Shown here piece by piece: positions 1 to 5,658 of a stretch of 5,658 nucleotides of DNA. How positions within the stretch are numbered: position 1 is the stretch's first letter; every line of letters starts with the position of its first letter. The position numbers and the translations under genes are program-made. Under the pieces are notes generated by a model that ran no database searches, was not told the DNA's origin, and saw nothing but the letters and a program-made list of their open reading frames with translations. Source of the stretch: Dysgonamonadaceae bacterium (GTDB lineage Bacteria; Bacteroidota; Bacteroidia; Bacteroidales; Azobacteroidaceae); contig JAIRSN010000116.1 in the NCBI GenBank assembly GCA_031255425.1, positions 1 through 5,658 of the forward strand, read 5' to 3'.

Positions 1-624
1 ATGATCTACGAACCGATGGCTGCCGCTATCGGCATCGGCCTGGACGTGGAAGCGCCGGAAGGAAATATGATTGTCGACATCGGCGGCGGCACAACCGAAA
101 TTGCCATTATATCGCTGGGCGGAATTGTCTCCAACAAATCCATCCGGATCGCCGGCGACGACCTGACAGCCGACATCCTCGAATACATGGGGCGCCAGCA
201 CAATATGAAAGTGGGTGAACGGACCGCCGAACTGATTAAAATCAACGTGGGTTCCGCCCTGGTGAACCTCGAAGATCCCCCGGAAGATTACATCGTCTTC
301 GGGCCGAACCGGATGACCGCTTTGCCGATGGAGGTGCCGGTCTCCTACCAGGAGATTGCACACTGCCTGGACAAGTCGGTTTCCAAGATCGAAATGGCTG
401 TCTTGAGCGCACTGGAAAATACGCCTCCCGAACTGTACGCCGATATTGTACGCAACGGGATTTACCTTGCCGGCGGCGGCGCTCTCCTGAAAGGTTTGGA
501 CAAACGTTTGCAGGACAAAATCAATATTCCGTTTCACATAGCGGAAGATCCTCTTCACGCGGTAGCAAAAGGTACCGGCATCGCATTAAAGAATATCAAC
601 AAATTTAAATTCTTAATACGGTAA
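1..624 (+). CDS. mreB: Rod-shape-determining protein MreB, 3' part (start lies outside the window)
   Basis: This is the C-terminal 207 residues of the bacterial actin MreB, the cytoplasmic filament that lies under the inner membrane and orients the elongation machinery. Seen here: EPMAAAIG (residues 4-11 of the fragment), the actin-fold phosphate-2 signature DIGGGTTE (26-33), the GERTAE-IK stretch (72-80), and the second nucleotide-binding glycine motif LAGGGALLKGLD (156-167), followed by the AEDPLHAVAKGTG segment. MreB is normally about 335-350 residues and these motifs belong to its second half, so roughly 140 residues lie upstream. The ATG at position 1 is therefore an internal Met codon, not the start. 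The reading frame is intact to the TAA at 622-624. mreC begins one base later, as expected in an mreBCD operon. Identification is secure; only the N-terminal half is unseen. Confidence 0.97.
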   Translation: MIYEPMAAAIGIGLDVEAPEGNMIVDIGGGTTEIAIISLGGIVSNKSIRIAGDDLTADILEYMGRQHNMKVGERTAELIKINVGSALVNLEDPPEDYIVFGPNRMTALPMEVPVSYQEIAHCLDKSVSKIEMAVLSALENTPPELYADIVRNGIYLAGGGALLKGLDKRLQDKINIPFHIAEDPLHAVAKGTGIALKNINKFKFLIR

Positions 625-625
625 T

Positions 626-1471
626 TTGAAAAATTTATTCAATTTCATTCTTAAAAATGTTCATTGGCTGCTTTTTCTGATATTACTGTCTTTCTCTGTA
701 TGGTTGATTGTGAAAAACAACCAGTTCCAGCGAAGTAAATTTTTATTGGTGGCTCAAGACATCACGGGGAAGGTGTATGCTGTGACCAGCGGCTTCCAGT
801 CGTATATGAATTTGAATACCATCAATGCCGGCCTGTTGAAAAAAATAGCGGAACTGGAAACGGAAGTCTATGCCTATCAACAACTGCTGGAGATGAAAGC
901 CGATTCGGTTCAAACGGGAAGCCTCGAAGTTGATTCGCTTCGCGTTTTGATTTATCAATTTATTCAGGCGCGGATAGTTAACAAGAATATTTCGGGCGTA
1001 GAGAATTACATCACGCTCAACCGGGGAGCGGAAGACGGAATCGAAGCCGATATGGGCGTCTTGTCCGCCAATGGCGTGGTCGGCGTCGTGATGGCAACCT
1101 CCGCTCATCATTCCGTCGTTATACCGGTCTTGAATCCCAAGTTTCATTTGAGCTGTAAAGTAAAGCACAGCAACTACTACGGTCCCTTGGTCTGGGACGG
1201 GAAAGATGCCCGGTACACCTACCTGACGGAACTCCCCCGGCACGTGGACTTCGAAGTAGGAGATACGATCGTGACCAGCGGCTATTCCACGATTTTCCCG
1301 GAAGGCTTGCCGGTCGGGGTGATTGTTGCTTCTCAAAAGCAGAAGGACGATAATTACAACTCCGTGAAAATAGCGTTGTTTACGGATTTTTATACCCTGA
1401 ACGGCGTGATGATTGTGAAGAACAGCTACCAGCAAGAGCAAAAGAAATTACAAAAAGAAGTGATACAATAA
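626..1471 (+). CDS. mreC: Cell shape-determining protein MreC
   Basis: MreC is the bitopic inner-membrane scaffold of the elongasome; in the family its periplasmic part forms antiparallel filaments and activates PBP2. The 281-residue product shows a short cytoplasmic N-terminus, one hydrophobic segment at about residues 12-29, a likely coiled coil at about 65-95 (rich in Leu, Lys and Glu), then the paired beta-barrel domain. Family-typical motifs are LNRGAEDGI (131-139), GVVGVV (150-155), GDTIVTSGYS (212-221) and FPEGLPVG (224-231). The start is the TTG at 626, one base after the mreB stop. It places the membrane segment at the usual distance from the N-terminus, and the sequence MKNLFNF just before it looks like other Bacteroidota MreC starts. 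No Shine-Dalgarno sequence is visible; the upstream 20 bases are A/T-rich. The TAA stop overlaps the mreD ATG by one base (TAATG). Confidence 0.95.
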   Translation: MKNLFNFILKNVHWLLFLILLSFSVWLIVKNNQFQRSKFLLVAQDITGKVYAVTSGFQSYMNLNTINAGLLKKIAELETEVYAYQQLLEMKADSVQTGSLEVDSLRVLIYQFIQARIVNKNISGVENYITLNRGAEDGIEADMGVLSANGVVGVVMATSAHHSVVIPVLNPKFHLSCKVKHSNYYGPLVWDGKDARYTYLTELPRHVDFEVGDTIVTSGYSTIFPEGLPVGVIVASQKQKDDNYNSVKIALFTDFYTLNGVMIVKNSYQQEQKKLQKEVIQ

Positions 1472-1983
1472 TGTCAAGTTCGGGAATCAGGCAAATATTT
1501 CTATTTATCCTGCTTGTATTTTTACAAGTATGGTTATTCAATAAGATTCATCTTTTGAGATACGCTACGCCTATGCTTTATATTTACTTTATCGTAAAGC
1601 TGCCGGGCGATATGAACCGGAACGTGGTGGTGATTCTTTCCGCCCTGATCGGTCTGTGTGTCGATTTGTTTGAATACACTTTGGGTTTGAATATGTTGGC
1701 CTGCCTTGTCACCGGATTTATGCGGCATTATTATTTGCGGCTGTTTGCTCCGAGGGACATATTCGAATCCTTTATACCGTCTTTCTCTTCTTTCGGGCAG
1801 GCGCTGTTCCTGCGCTATGCCATTGCGATGACGTTCACGTTTATGGTGATGCTGTTTACGGTCGAATCCCTTTCGCTGTTCGATCCGTTGACGCTTACTT
1901 TCCGCATCGCGGGCAGTTTTATCCTCACCCTGTTGCTTATCTGTGCCTTTGAAAGTATCCAATCGGGCATCTCAAAAAAATAG
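1471..1983 (+). CDS. mreD: Rod shape-determining protein MreD
   Basis: MreD is a small polytopic inner-membrane protein of the Rod complex that works with MreC; its biochemical role is poorly defined in the family. The 170-residue product is strongly hydrophobic, with about five or six likely membrane segments (approximately 8-24, 33-44, 51-78, 100-130 containing one or two, and 140-162). The best-conserved MreD feature is visible: an acidic residue in a membrane segment followed by a Leu-Gly pair, in GLCVDLFEYTLGLNM (61-75). Length is typical of the family (about 160-170). The ATG at 1471 overlaps the mreC stop by one base, so translation is probably coupled to mreC. The call rests on hydrophobicity, the D-LGL motif and position between mreC and PBP2; sequence alone would be weaker because MreD diverges fast. 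Confidence 0.92.
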   Translation: MSSSGIRQIFLFILLVFLQVWLFNKIHLLRYATPMLYIYFIVKLPGDMNRNVVVILSALIGLCVDLFEYTLGLNMLACLVTGFMRHYYLRLFAPRDIFESFIPSFSSFGQALFLRYAIAMTFTFMVMLFTVESLSLFDPLTLTFRIAGSFILTLLLICAFESIQSGISKK

Positions 1984-1985
1984 AT

Positions 1986-3833
1986 ATGGAGAAATTCAAT
2001 CCGGCTACCCGCAGAATTTTTTTGGTCGCATTTATCTGTATTGTTGTCGTCATTTATATCGTACAGCTTTTCAACTTGCAGGTGCTTAATCCCGAGTACA
2101 AAAACTGGGCGGACAGCAATGCTTTTTTGAACAGGACGCAATACCCTTCCCGCGGCGTGATGTACGACCGGAATGAAAACCTGCTGGTTTATAATCAGCC
2201 GGCTTACGACGTGATGGTTGTGATGCGGGAGACGTCCGCTTTCGACACCCTGGCCTTCTGCAAAGCGGTCAACATTAAAATAGAAGATTTCAGGAAGCGG
2301 CTGGCAAGCATCAAAGACCCGAAACAAAATCCGGGTTACTCGTCTTATACTCCGCAAATGTTTTTGAATCAATTGGGAAATAAAGAGTACGGCATCTTGC
2401 AGGAATCCATTTACAAATTTCCGGGATTCTATATCCAGAACCGGACGGTACGCGAATACAGTTATCCCCATGCGGCGCATGTATTGGGTTACATTGCCGA
2501 AGCCGACAAGAATAATATTGCGGAGGATACGTACTACAAACGGGGCGATTACATTGGCAAAACGGGGGTCGAACGCTCCTATGAAAAATACCTGCGGGGA
2601 GAAAAAGGCGTCGAAATCCTTTTGCGCGACGCACACGGACGCATCAAAGGGAAGTATGAAGACGGCATCTACGATGTCGCCTCCGTTTCCGGGAAAGATT
2701 TGACGCTTTCGATTGATATTGAGTTGCAGGCATACGGAGAAGAATTGATGCGCAACAAGTTGGGAACCATCATCATGATTGAACCCAAGACCGGCGAAAT
2801 CCTTTGCATGGTGTCTTCGCCCACGTATGACCCGTCTGTGTTGGTGGGACGGCAGTTCAGCGAAGCCTTCCTTGAATTGGCGAAAAATCCATATACTCCC
2901 TTGTTAAACAGGGCGCTGAACGGAACATATCCTCCGGGGTCTACATTCAAGACGGCGCAGGGGCTGACGTTCTTGCAGGAAAATATTATCTCCGAAAACA
3001 CGGCATATACCTGTTACGGCGGCTTCCCGCCCGGCGGAGGGCGCCCGGCTTGCCACGGACACGGTTCGCCGCTGGCGCTGGTTTCAGCGATAGGCACGAG
3101 TTGCAATTCCTACTTTTGCTGGGGATTAAAGGCGATGCTGGAAAACAGGAAGTACGGCACGATTCAGGCTGCGTTGGACAAATGGCGGGATTATATGGTG
3201 TCGCAGGGTTTCGGCTATCCCCTGGGCGTCGACCTGCCGGGGGAAAAGAGAGGGACAATTCCGAACAGTGCGTTTTACGATAAGCTGTACCGGGGCAGGT
3301 GGAATCCTTTGACCGTGATTTCGATCGCCATCGGTCAGGGAGAAGTTTCCCTTTCGCCCATCCAGATCTGCAACCTGGCGGCAACAATCGCGAACAAAGG
3401 CTTTTTCTATACGCCTCATGTAGTGAAAAAAATCAAAGATACCTCGTTGGACAGTTTGTATACCCGGCCGCATTTCACCGGAATTGACCCCGTGCATTAC
3501 AACCCGGTGGCAGAAGGGATGCGCCTGGCGGTGACCAATGGAACCTGCCGGGGAGCTAATCTTCCGGACATTGCGGTTTGCGGCAAGACGGGAACGGCGC
3601 AAAACAGCGGGAAAGACCATTCTATTTTTATGGCATTTGCTCCGATGGAAGACCCGGAGGTAGCGATGGTTGTTTTCGTCGAGAATGGCGGCTTCGGCGC
3701 GACTTATGCCGTGCCTATGGGACGGTTGATGATTGAGAAATACCTCAAAAGGGAGATTTCCGACAGGGATAAATGGATTGAAAACAGTTTGAAAAACACA
3801 ACAATATTGCGCAGTGTCATACAGAAAAATTAG
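1986..3833 (+). CDS. mrdA: Penicillin-binding protein 2 (class B peptidoglycan transpeptidase of the elongasome)
   Basis: PBP2 crosslinks lateral-wall peptidoglycan in the periplasm and pairs with RodA. The 615-residue product has one N-terminal membrane anchor (about 11-29). A pedestal/dimerisation domain follows, with the SRGVMYDRN motif (55-63), N-QPAYDV (70-76) and GKTGVERSYE (191-200). The C-terminal part is a penicillin-binding transpeptidase domain. All three active-site motifs are present: nucleophile S319-T-F-K322, S372-C-N374 and K534-T-G536. Residues 343-373 carry C343, C356, H357, H359 and C373 close to the active site, a possible metal site (see findings). Length is normal for PBP2. 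The ATG at 1986 is two bases after the mreD TAG, and the membrane anchor follows directly. The 3' end overlaps rodA by 20 bases. PBP2 rather than the division enzyme PBP3/FtsI is favoured by the mreBCD-rodA neighbourhood and the GVERSYE pedestal motif. Confidence 0.96.
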   Translation: MEKFNPATRRIFLVAFICIVVVIYIVQLFNLQVLNPEYKNWADSNAFLNRTQYPSRGVMYDRNENLLVYNQPAYDVMVVMRETSAFDTLAFCKAVNIKIEDFRKRLASIKDPKQNPGYSSYTPQMFLNQLGNKEYGILQESIYKFPGFYIQNRTVREYSYPHAAHVLGYIAEADKNNIAEDTYYKRGDYIGKTGVERSYEKYLRGEKGVEILLRDAHGRIKGKYEDGIYDVASVSGKDLTLSIDIELQAYGEELMRNKLGTIIMIEPKTGEILCMVSSPTYDPSVLVGRQFSEAFLELAKNPYTPLLNRALNGTYPPGSTFKTAQGLTFLQENIISENTAYTCYGGFPPGGGRPACHGHGSPLALVSAIGTSCNSYFCWGLKAMLENRKYGTIQAALDKWRDYMVSQGFGYPLGVDLPGEKRGTIPNSAFYDKLYRGRWNPLTVISIAIGQGEVSLSPIQICNLAATIANKGFFYTPHVVKKIKDTSLDSLYTRPHFTGIDPVHYNPVAEGMRLAVTNGTCRGANLPDIAVCGKTGTAQNSGKDHSIFMAFAPMEDPEVAMVVFVENGGFGATYAVPMGRLMIEKYLKREISDRDKWIENSLKNTTILRSVIQKN

Positions 3834-5265
3834 TATATGGGATACGATTGACTGGTGGACGATAATGATTTACGTTCTGCTGGTCGTTGCCGGGTGGTTC
3901 AGCATTTATGCCGCCACCTACGACTACGATCATACGAGTATGGCGGACTTGTCGGGCAGGGCGGGGATGCAGATGATTTGGATTTTTTCGTCCGTCCTTA
4001 TCGGTTTTTCTTTGTTGATGATAGAAAGTGAATGGTATGAAGTATTTGCCGTCTGGATTTATATTTTTGTCATATTGCTGCTGGTGGTCACCATTTTCAT
4101 TGCGCCCGACATAAAAGGATCGCGTTCATGGCTGGTATTGGGTCCGGTGCGGATCCAGCCGGCGGAGTTTGCCAAGTTTGCCACCGCGTTAATCATCGCC
4201 AAAGTGATGAGCGCCTATAAGTTCGAACTGTTGACGGTCCGGAATATGGCGACCCTTCTGGCATTGATCCTTTTACCGATCCTGTTGATCTTTTTGCAGC
4301 GGGAAACCGGTTCGGCACTGGTCTTTTTGACATTCTTTCTGGTCTTGTACAGGGAAGGGCTGCCGGGCGTCATTTTGTTTTCCGGCTTTGCGGCTATTTT
4401 GTTTTTCGTCCTTGCCATTCGTTTTTCTTCCGATATGCTGAATGCGGAAACGCCTTTGGATCAATTCCTGATTCTTAGCCTGATAGTGGTTTTCATTTTG
4501 GGGTTGTTGCTTAATTACGCAAAAGGGAGGCATCACGTGAAATACCTGTTATATGGAATTGCCGGCGTAAGCATTCTTGCCGGCATTGCGTTCAAAATAA
4601 TCCCTTTTAATCTGTGCTGGGTCGTTTTGGCGGTAATTATTTGCATCCTGTTTTATCTCTTGTTTTTATTTGCAAAATACAGGGCATCCACTTATTTGTG
4701 GATATGCGTATTTGCTTTGTGTTCAGCCGGTTTTTTATACTCGGTCGATTATGTTTTCGATAATATCCTGGAACCGCATCAACGGACCCGGATTCAGGTT
4801 GCGTTGGGCGTTATCGACGATCCGAGCGGCGCCGGATACAATGTGAATCAGTCCAAGATAGCGATAGGTTCGGGGGGCGTAACCGGGAAAGGGTATCTAA
4901 ATGGCACGCAAACCAAGTTGAAATACGTCCCCGAACAGGACACCGATTTTATATTCTGCACGATTGGAGAAGAAAAGGGATTTGTCGGATCGGTCGCGGT
5001 ATTGATCCTGTTCCTGGTATTGATATTGCGCTTGATTTATCTGGCAGAAAGGCAAAAGAGCGTATTTTACCGGGTATATGGTTATTCGGTTGCTTGTGTC
5101 ATCTTTTTTCACCTGGCGATCAATGTCGGGATGGTCATCGGCATTACACCCGTTATCGGGATTCCGTTGCCTTTTTTCAGTTACGGAGGCTCTTCTCTGT
5201 GGGCGTTCACAATCCTTTTGTTTGTTTTTTTGCGCCTCGACGCATCCAAAAGCGACCGGTTATAA
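3814..5265 (+). CDS. rodA: Rod-shape-determining protein RodA (SEDS peptidoglycan glycosyltransferase)
   Basis: RodA polymerises lipid II into glycan strands in the inner membrane and forms a synthase pair with PBP2. Family motifs seen: KGSRSW106LVLG...QPAEFAK, containing the conserved Trp; the periplasmic loop GAGYNVNQSKIAIGSGG followed by GKGYLNGTQ; and VPEQDTDFIFCTIGEE, where D378 matches the catalytic Asp of SEDS proteins. The C-terminal PFFSYGGSS is also present. At 483 residues it is about 110 longer than E. coli RodA (370). The extra length is a hydrophobic block at about 205-315, giving roughly 13-14 predicted membrane segments instead of 10. The GTG at 3814 is chosen because the residues it adds (SYRKISIWDTIDWWTI) resemble N-termini of Bacteroidota RodA; it overlaps mrdA by 20 bases. 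The next in-frame Met, at 3865, would cut into the first membrane segment. The ATG at 3837 is out of frame. Stop is the TAA at 5263-5265. Confidence 0.95.
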   Translation: MSYRKISIWDTIDWWTIMIYVLLVVAGWFSIYAATYDYDHTSMADLSGRAGMQMIWIFSSVLIGFSLLMIESEWYEVFAVWIYIFVILLLVVTIFIAPDIKGSRSWLVLGPVRIQPAEFAKFATALIIAKVMSAYKFELLTVRNMATLLALILLPILLIFLQRETGSALVFLTFFLVLYREGLPGVILFSGFAAILFFVLAIRFSSDMLNAETPLDQFLILSLIVVFILGLLLNYAKGRHHVKYLLYGIAGVSILAGIAFKIIPFNLCWVVLAVIICILFYLLFLFAKYRASTYLWICVFALCSAGFLYSVDYVFDNILEPHQRTRIQVALGVIDDPSGAGYNVNQSKIAIGSGGVTGKGYLNGTQTKLKYVPEQDTDFIFCTIGEEKGFVGSVAVLILFLVLILRLIYLAERQKSVFYRVYGYSVACVIFFHLAINVGMVIGITPVIGIPLPFFSYGGSSLWAFTILLFVFLRLDASKSDRL

Positions 5266-5269
5266 CCGG
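5256..5269. repeat. Perfect 14-bp palindrome across the rodA stop codon
   Basis: CCGGTTATAACCGG is its own reverse complement and contains the rodA TAA. As RNA it could fold into a 5-bp stem (CCGGT/ACCGG) with a TATA loop, just upstream of the proposed terminator. It may simply be the result of Arg-Leu-stop codons beside a GC-rich flank. No regulatory role can be shown from sequence. Confidence 0.5.
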
Positions 5270-5272
5270 CGG

Positions 5273-5299
5273 AGGCGGCTCAGCCGCTTTTATAATTTT
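5273..5299 (+). terminator. Likely Rho-independent terminator of the mre-rodA operon
   Basis: The stem GCGGC (5275-5279), loop TCA, stem GCCGC (5283-5287) is followed by TTTTATAATTTT (5288-5299). The stem can be extended by one G.U and one A-U pair (5274/5288, 5273/5289). It begins eight bases after the rodA stop, the right place to end the operon transcript. The stem is short but all GC; the T-tract is interrupted by A residues, so efficiency is uncertain. Confidence 0.62.
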
Positions 5300-5457
5300 G
5301 GGAGGCACGGCATATCTGATTGGCTACGGCATAGGAGGAACGCAGTCCCTAAAAACCTTATTTCCACCTAATTTTATCAACAAAACAACCACAGTAGCCA
5401 CAAAGACATTTATTCCCATATCCCAACCTCATTACCTCATTAAAATTATAAAAGCGG
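5284..5457. repeat. Nested exact 16-bp inverted repeat
   Basis: CCGCTTTTATAATTTT (5284-5299) and AAAATTATAAAAGCGG (5442-5457) are perfect reverse complements, 142 bases apart. Three further outward positions pair if one G.U is allowed (CAG at 5281-5283 against TTG at 5458-5460). The left copy overlaps the proposed terminator and its T-tract, so the right copy could in principle pair with it in a read-through transcript. The enclosed segment has no gene. Confidence 0.7.
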
Positions 5458-5484
5458 TTGCGGCATAGGGGGAGTTGCTTCCCC

Positions 5485-5507
5485 AAAATACAAAAACGGC
5501 TGTGCCG
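5485..5507 (-). terminator. Leftward terminator-like hairpin
   Basis: Read on the minus strand, CGGC (5507-5504), loop ACA, GCCG (5500-5497) is followed by TTTTTGTATTTT (5496-5485). This has the same layout as the rodA-side terminator but faces the opposite way. If functional, it would stop transcription entering from the right, through the tandem array, which would hint at a convergent gene beyond the window. The stem is only 4 bp of GC plus possible G.U pairs. Confidence 0.42.
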
Positions 5508-5508
5508 C

Positions 5509-5658
5509 CGGGAGTTCCCGAAAACTACTTTTAAACCTGATTCATACTTTCGGGAGTTCCCGAAAGTTACTTTTAAACTTGATTCATACTTTCGGGAGTT
5601 CCCGAAAGTTACTTTTAAACTTGATTCATACTTTCGGGAGTTCCCGAAAGTTACTTTT
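5509..5658. repeat. 42-bp tandem repeat array (3.6 copies, cut by the window end)
   Basis: Units lie at 5509-5550, 5551-5592, 5593-5634 and 5635-5658 (first 24 bases only). Units 2 and 3 are identical. Unit 1 differs from them at three positions, all in its second half (AAAAC for AAAGT, and CCTG for CTTG). Each unit opens with CGGGAGTTCCCG. At the junctions a longer inverted repeat forms, with 10-bp arms ACTTTCGGGA and TCCCGAAAGT around the bases GT, centred near 5556, 5598 and 5640. Unit 1 keeps only the inner 5-bp arms. The near-identity of copies suggests recent expansion. The array continues to the right, so total copy number is unknown. Function is not recognisable: a minisatellite, an array of protein-binding sites, or a transcribed hairpin array are all possible. 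Confidence 0.93.

Larger units (their letters stand above)
5266..5511. repeat. Imperfect inverted repeat enclosing about 245 bp
   Basis: The left arm (5274-5305, + strand) and the right arm (5509-5478, read on the - strand) match at 26 of 32 positions without gaps, by hand count. Both read GGCGGC-N-CAGCCG, then a T-rich tract, then a G-run. The similarity appears to extend outward: CCGGCGG at 5266-5272 is the exact complement of CCGCCGG at 5505-5511, if a few bases are gapped in the left arm. The left edge falls immediately after the rodA stop, and the right edge coincides with the start of the tandem array. No convincing target-site duplication is visible at the edges. It could be a small non-autonomous element or two related convergent terminators. 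Confidence 0.6.
5266..5658. other. Repeat-rich non-coding region after rodA
   Basis: This stretch of 393 bases to the window end contains no recognisable gene. It holds, in order: a likely rightward terminator (5273-5299); a central segment (about 5300-5440) whose rightmost 60 bases or so are A/C-rich on the + strand; the second arm of a short inverted repeat (5442-5457); a G-run/C-run hairpin (about 5470-5484); a leftward terminator-like hairpin (5485-5507); and a 42-bp tandem repeat array (5509-5658). The word CGGCATA occurs three times (near 5308, 5327 and 5461). The two copies CGGCATAGGAGGA (5327-5339) and CGGCATAGGGGGA (5461-5473) sit in partly similar surroundings, so parts of the region may have arisen by duplication. 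Confidence 0.75.

Noticed and set aside
1..3. ATG at the first base as the start of a short MreB
   Set aside because: The fragment begins in the middle of the actin fold, so this Met codon is internal and the true start is upstream of the window.
743..1441. Long minus-strand ORF opposite mreC
   Set aside because: It is a shadow of mreC: the + strand frame has clear MreC motifs, and the antisense product resembles nothing.
1815..2636. Minus-strand ORF of 273 codons opposite mreD and mrdA
   Set aside because: It spans the junction of two well-supported + strand genes and has no recognisable domains.
5324..5419. 31-codon minus-strand ORF with a hydrophobic run (FVATVVVLLI)
   Set aside because: It is too short to separate from chance. 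The hydrophobicity reflects the A/C-rich + strand, no ribosome-binding or promoter signal was recognised, and it lies inside the inverted-repeat region.
5094..5468. Open frame on the + strand running from inside rodA into the intergenic region, with a Gly-rich hydrophobic stretch (LGGTAYLIGYGIGGT)
   Set aside because: Its only Met start lies within the conserved 3' end of rodA in another frame. The Gly-rich part comes from GC-rich hairpins and CGGCATA repeats, and nothing resembles a known family.
5580..5600. Bacteroidota -7 promoter-like boxes (TAnnTTTG) in the tandem units
   Set aside because: The matches (TACTTTCG on +, TAACTTTC on -) are imperfect, and no -33 TTTG box is found at the right distance.
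5458..5658. Frame open through the tandem array on the + strand (repeat unit REFPKVTFKLDSYF) from a TTG at 5458
   Set aside because: The unit length, 42, is a multiple of three, so any stop-free frame stays open. Two + frames and one - frame are open, so openness is no evidence of coding. The differences in unit 1 change amino acids, with no sign of protein-level constraint.
5358..5658. Minus-strand frame open from the right edge through the array (unit KYESSLKVTFGNSR) to a TAA at 5358-5360
   Set aside because: The same periodicity argument applies. It also crosses both the leftward terminator-like hairpin and the short inverted repeat, with no recognisable domain. The sequence to the right would be needed to see any start.
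5509..5658. CRISPR array
   Set aside because: The whole 42-bp unit repeats. There are no unique spacers between constant repeats, and no cas genes are in view.

Overview
The window holds the 3' part of a cell-elongation (elongasome/Rod complex) operon, followed by about 390 bases of repeat-rich non-coding DNA. Gene order on the + strand is mreB (3' part) - mreC - mreD - mrdA (PBP2) - rodA. The genes are packed tightly: gaps of 1 and 2 nt, an overlap of 1 nt, and an overlap of 20 nt. There is no room for separate promoters, so one polycistronic transcript from upstream of the window is the simplest reading.

The organism is most likely a member of the Bacteroidota, probably Bacteroidales. Four things support this: the long RodA (483 codons, with extra membrane segments in the middle), the VPEQDTDFIF form of the SEDS motif, the MreC and MreD sequences, and the absence of clear Shine-Dalgarno sequences. 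This rests on family resemblance recalled from memory, not on a search.

Positions 1-624 encode the last 207 residues of MreB. Positions 626-1471 encode MreC, a single-pass scaffold with a coiled coil and a beta domain. Positions 1471-1983 encode MreD, a small polytopic membrane protein. Positions 1986-3833 encode PBP2, the class B transpeptidase, with an intact active site (S319-T-F-K, S372-C-N, K534-T-G). Positions 3814-5265 encode RodA, the SEDS glycosyltransferase, with its conserved Trp and Asp. Together MreB filaments position the complex, MreC/MreD relay to PBP2, and RodA/PBP2 polymerise and crosslink lateral-wall peptidoglycan.

Positions 5266-5658 contain no convincing gene. A GC-rich hairpin plus T-tract directly after the rodA stop looks like the operon terminator. 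About 200 bases later a similar sequence appears in inverted orientation, forming a leftward terminator-like hairpin; the two are arms of an imperfect inverted repeat enclosing 5266-5511. A second, shorter exact inverted repeat is nested inside it. From 5509 to the window end lies a 42-bp tandem repeat (three full copies and one cut by the window end), with a strong palindrome at the junctions. These repeats, which no ordinary feature explains, are the most unusual part of an otherwise conserved locus.
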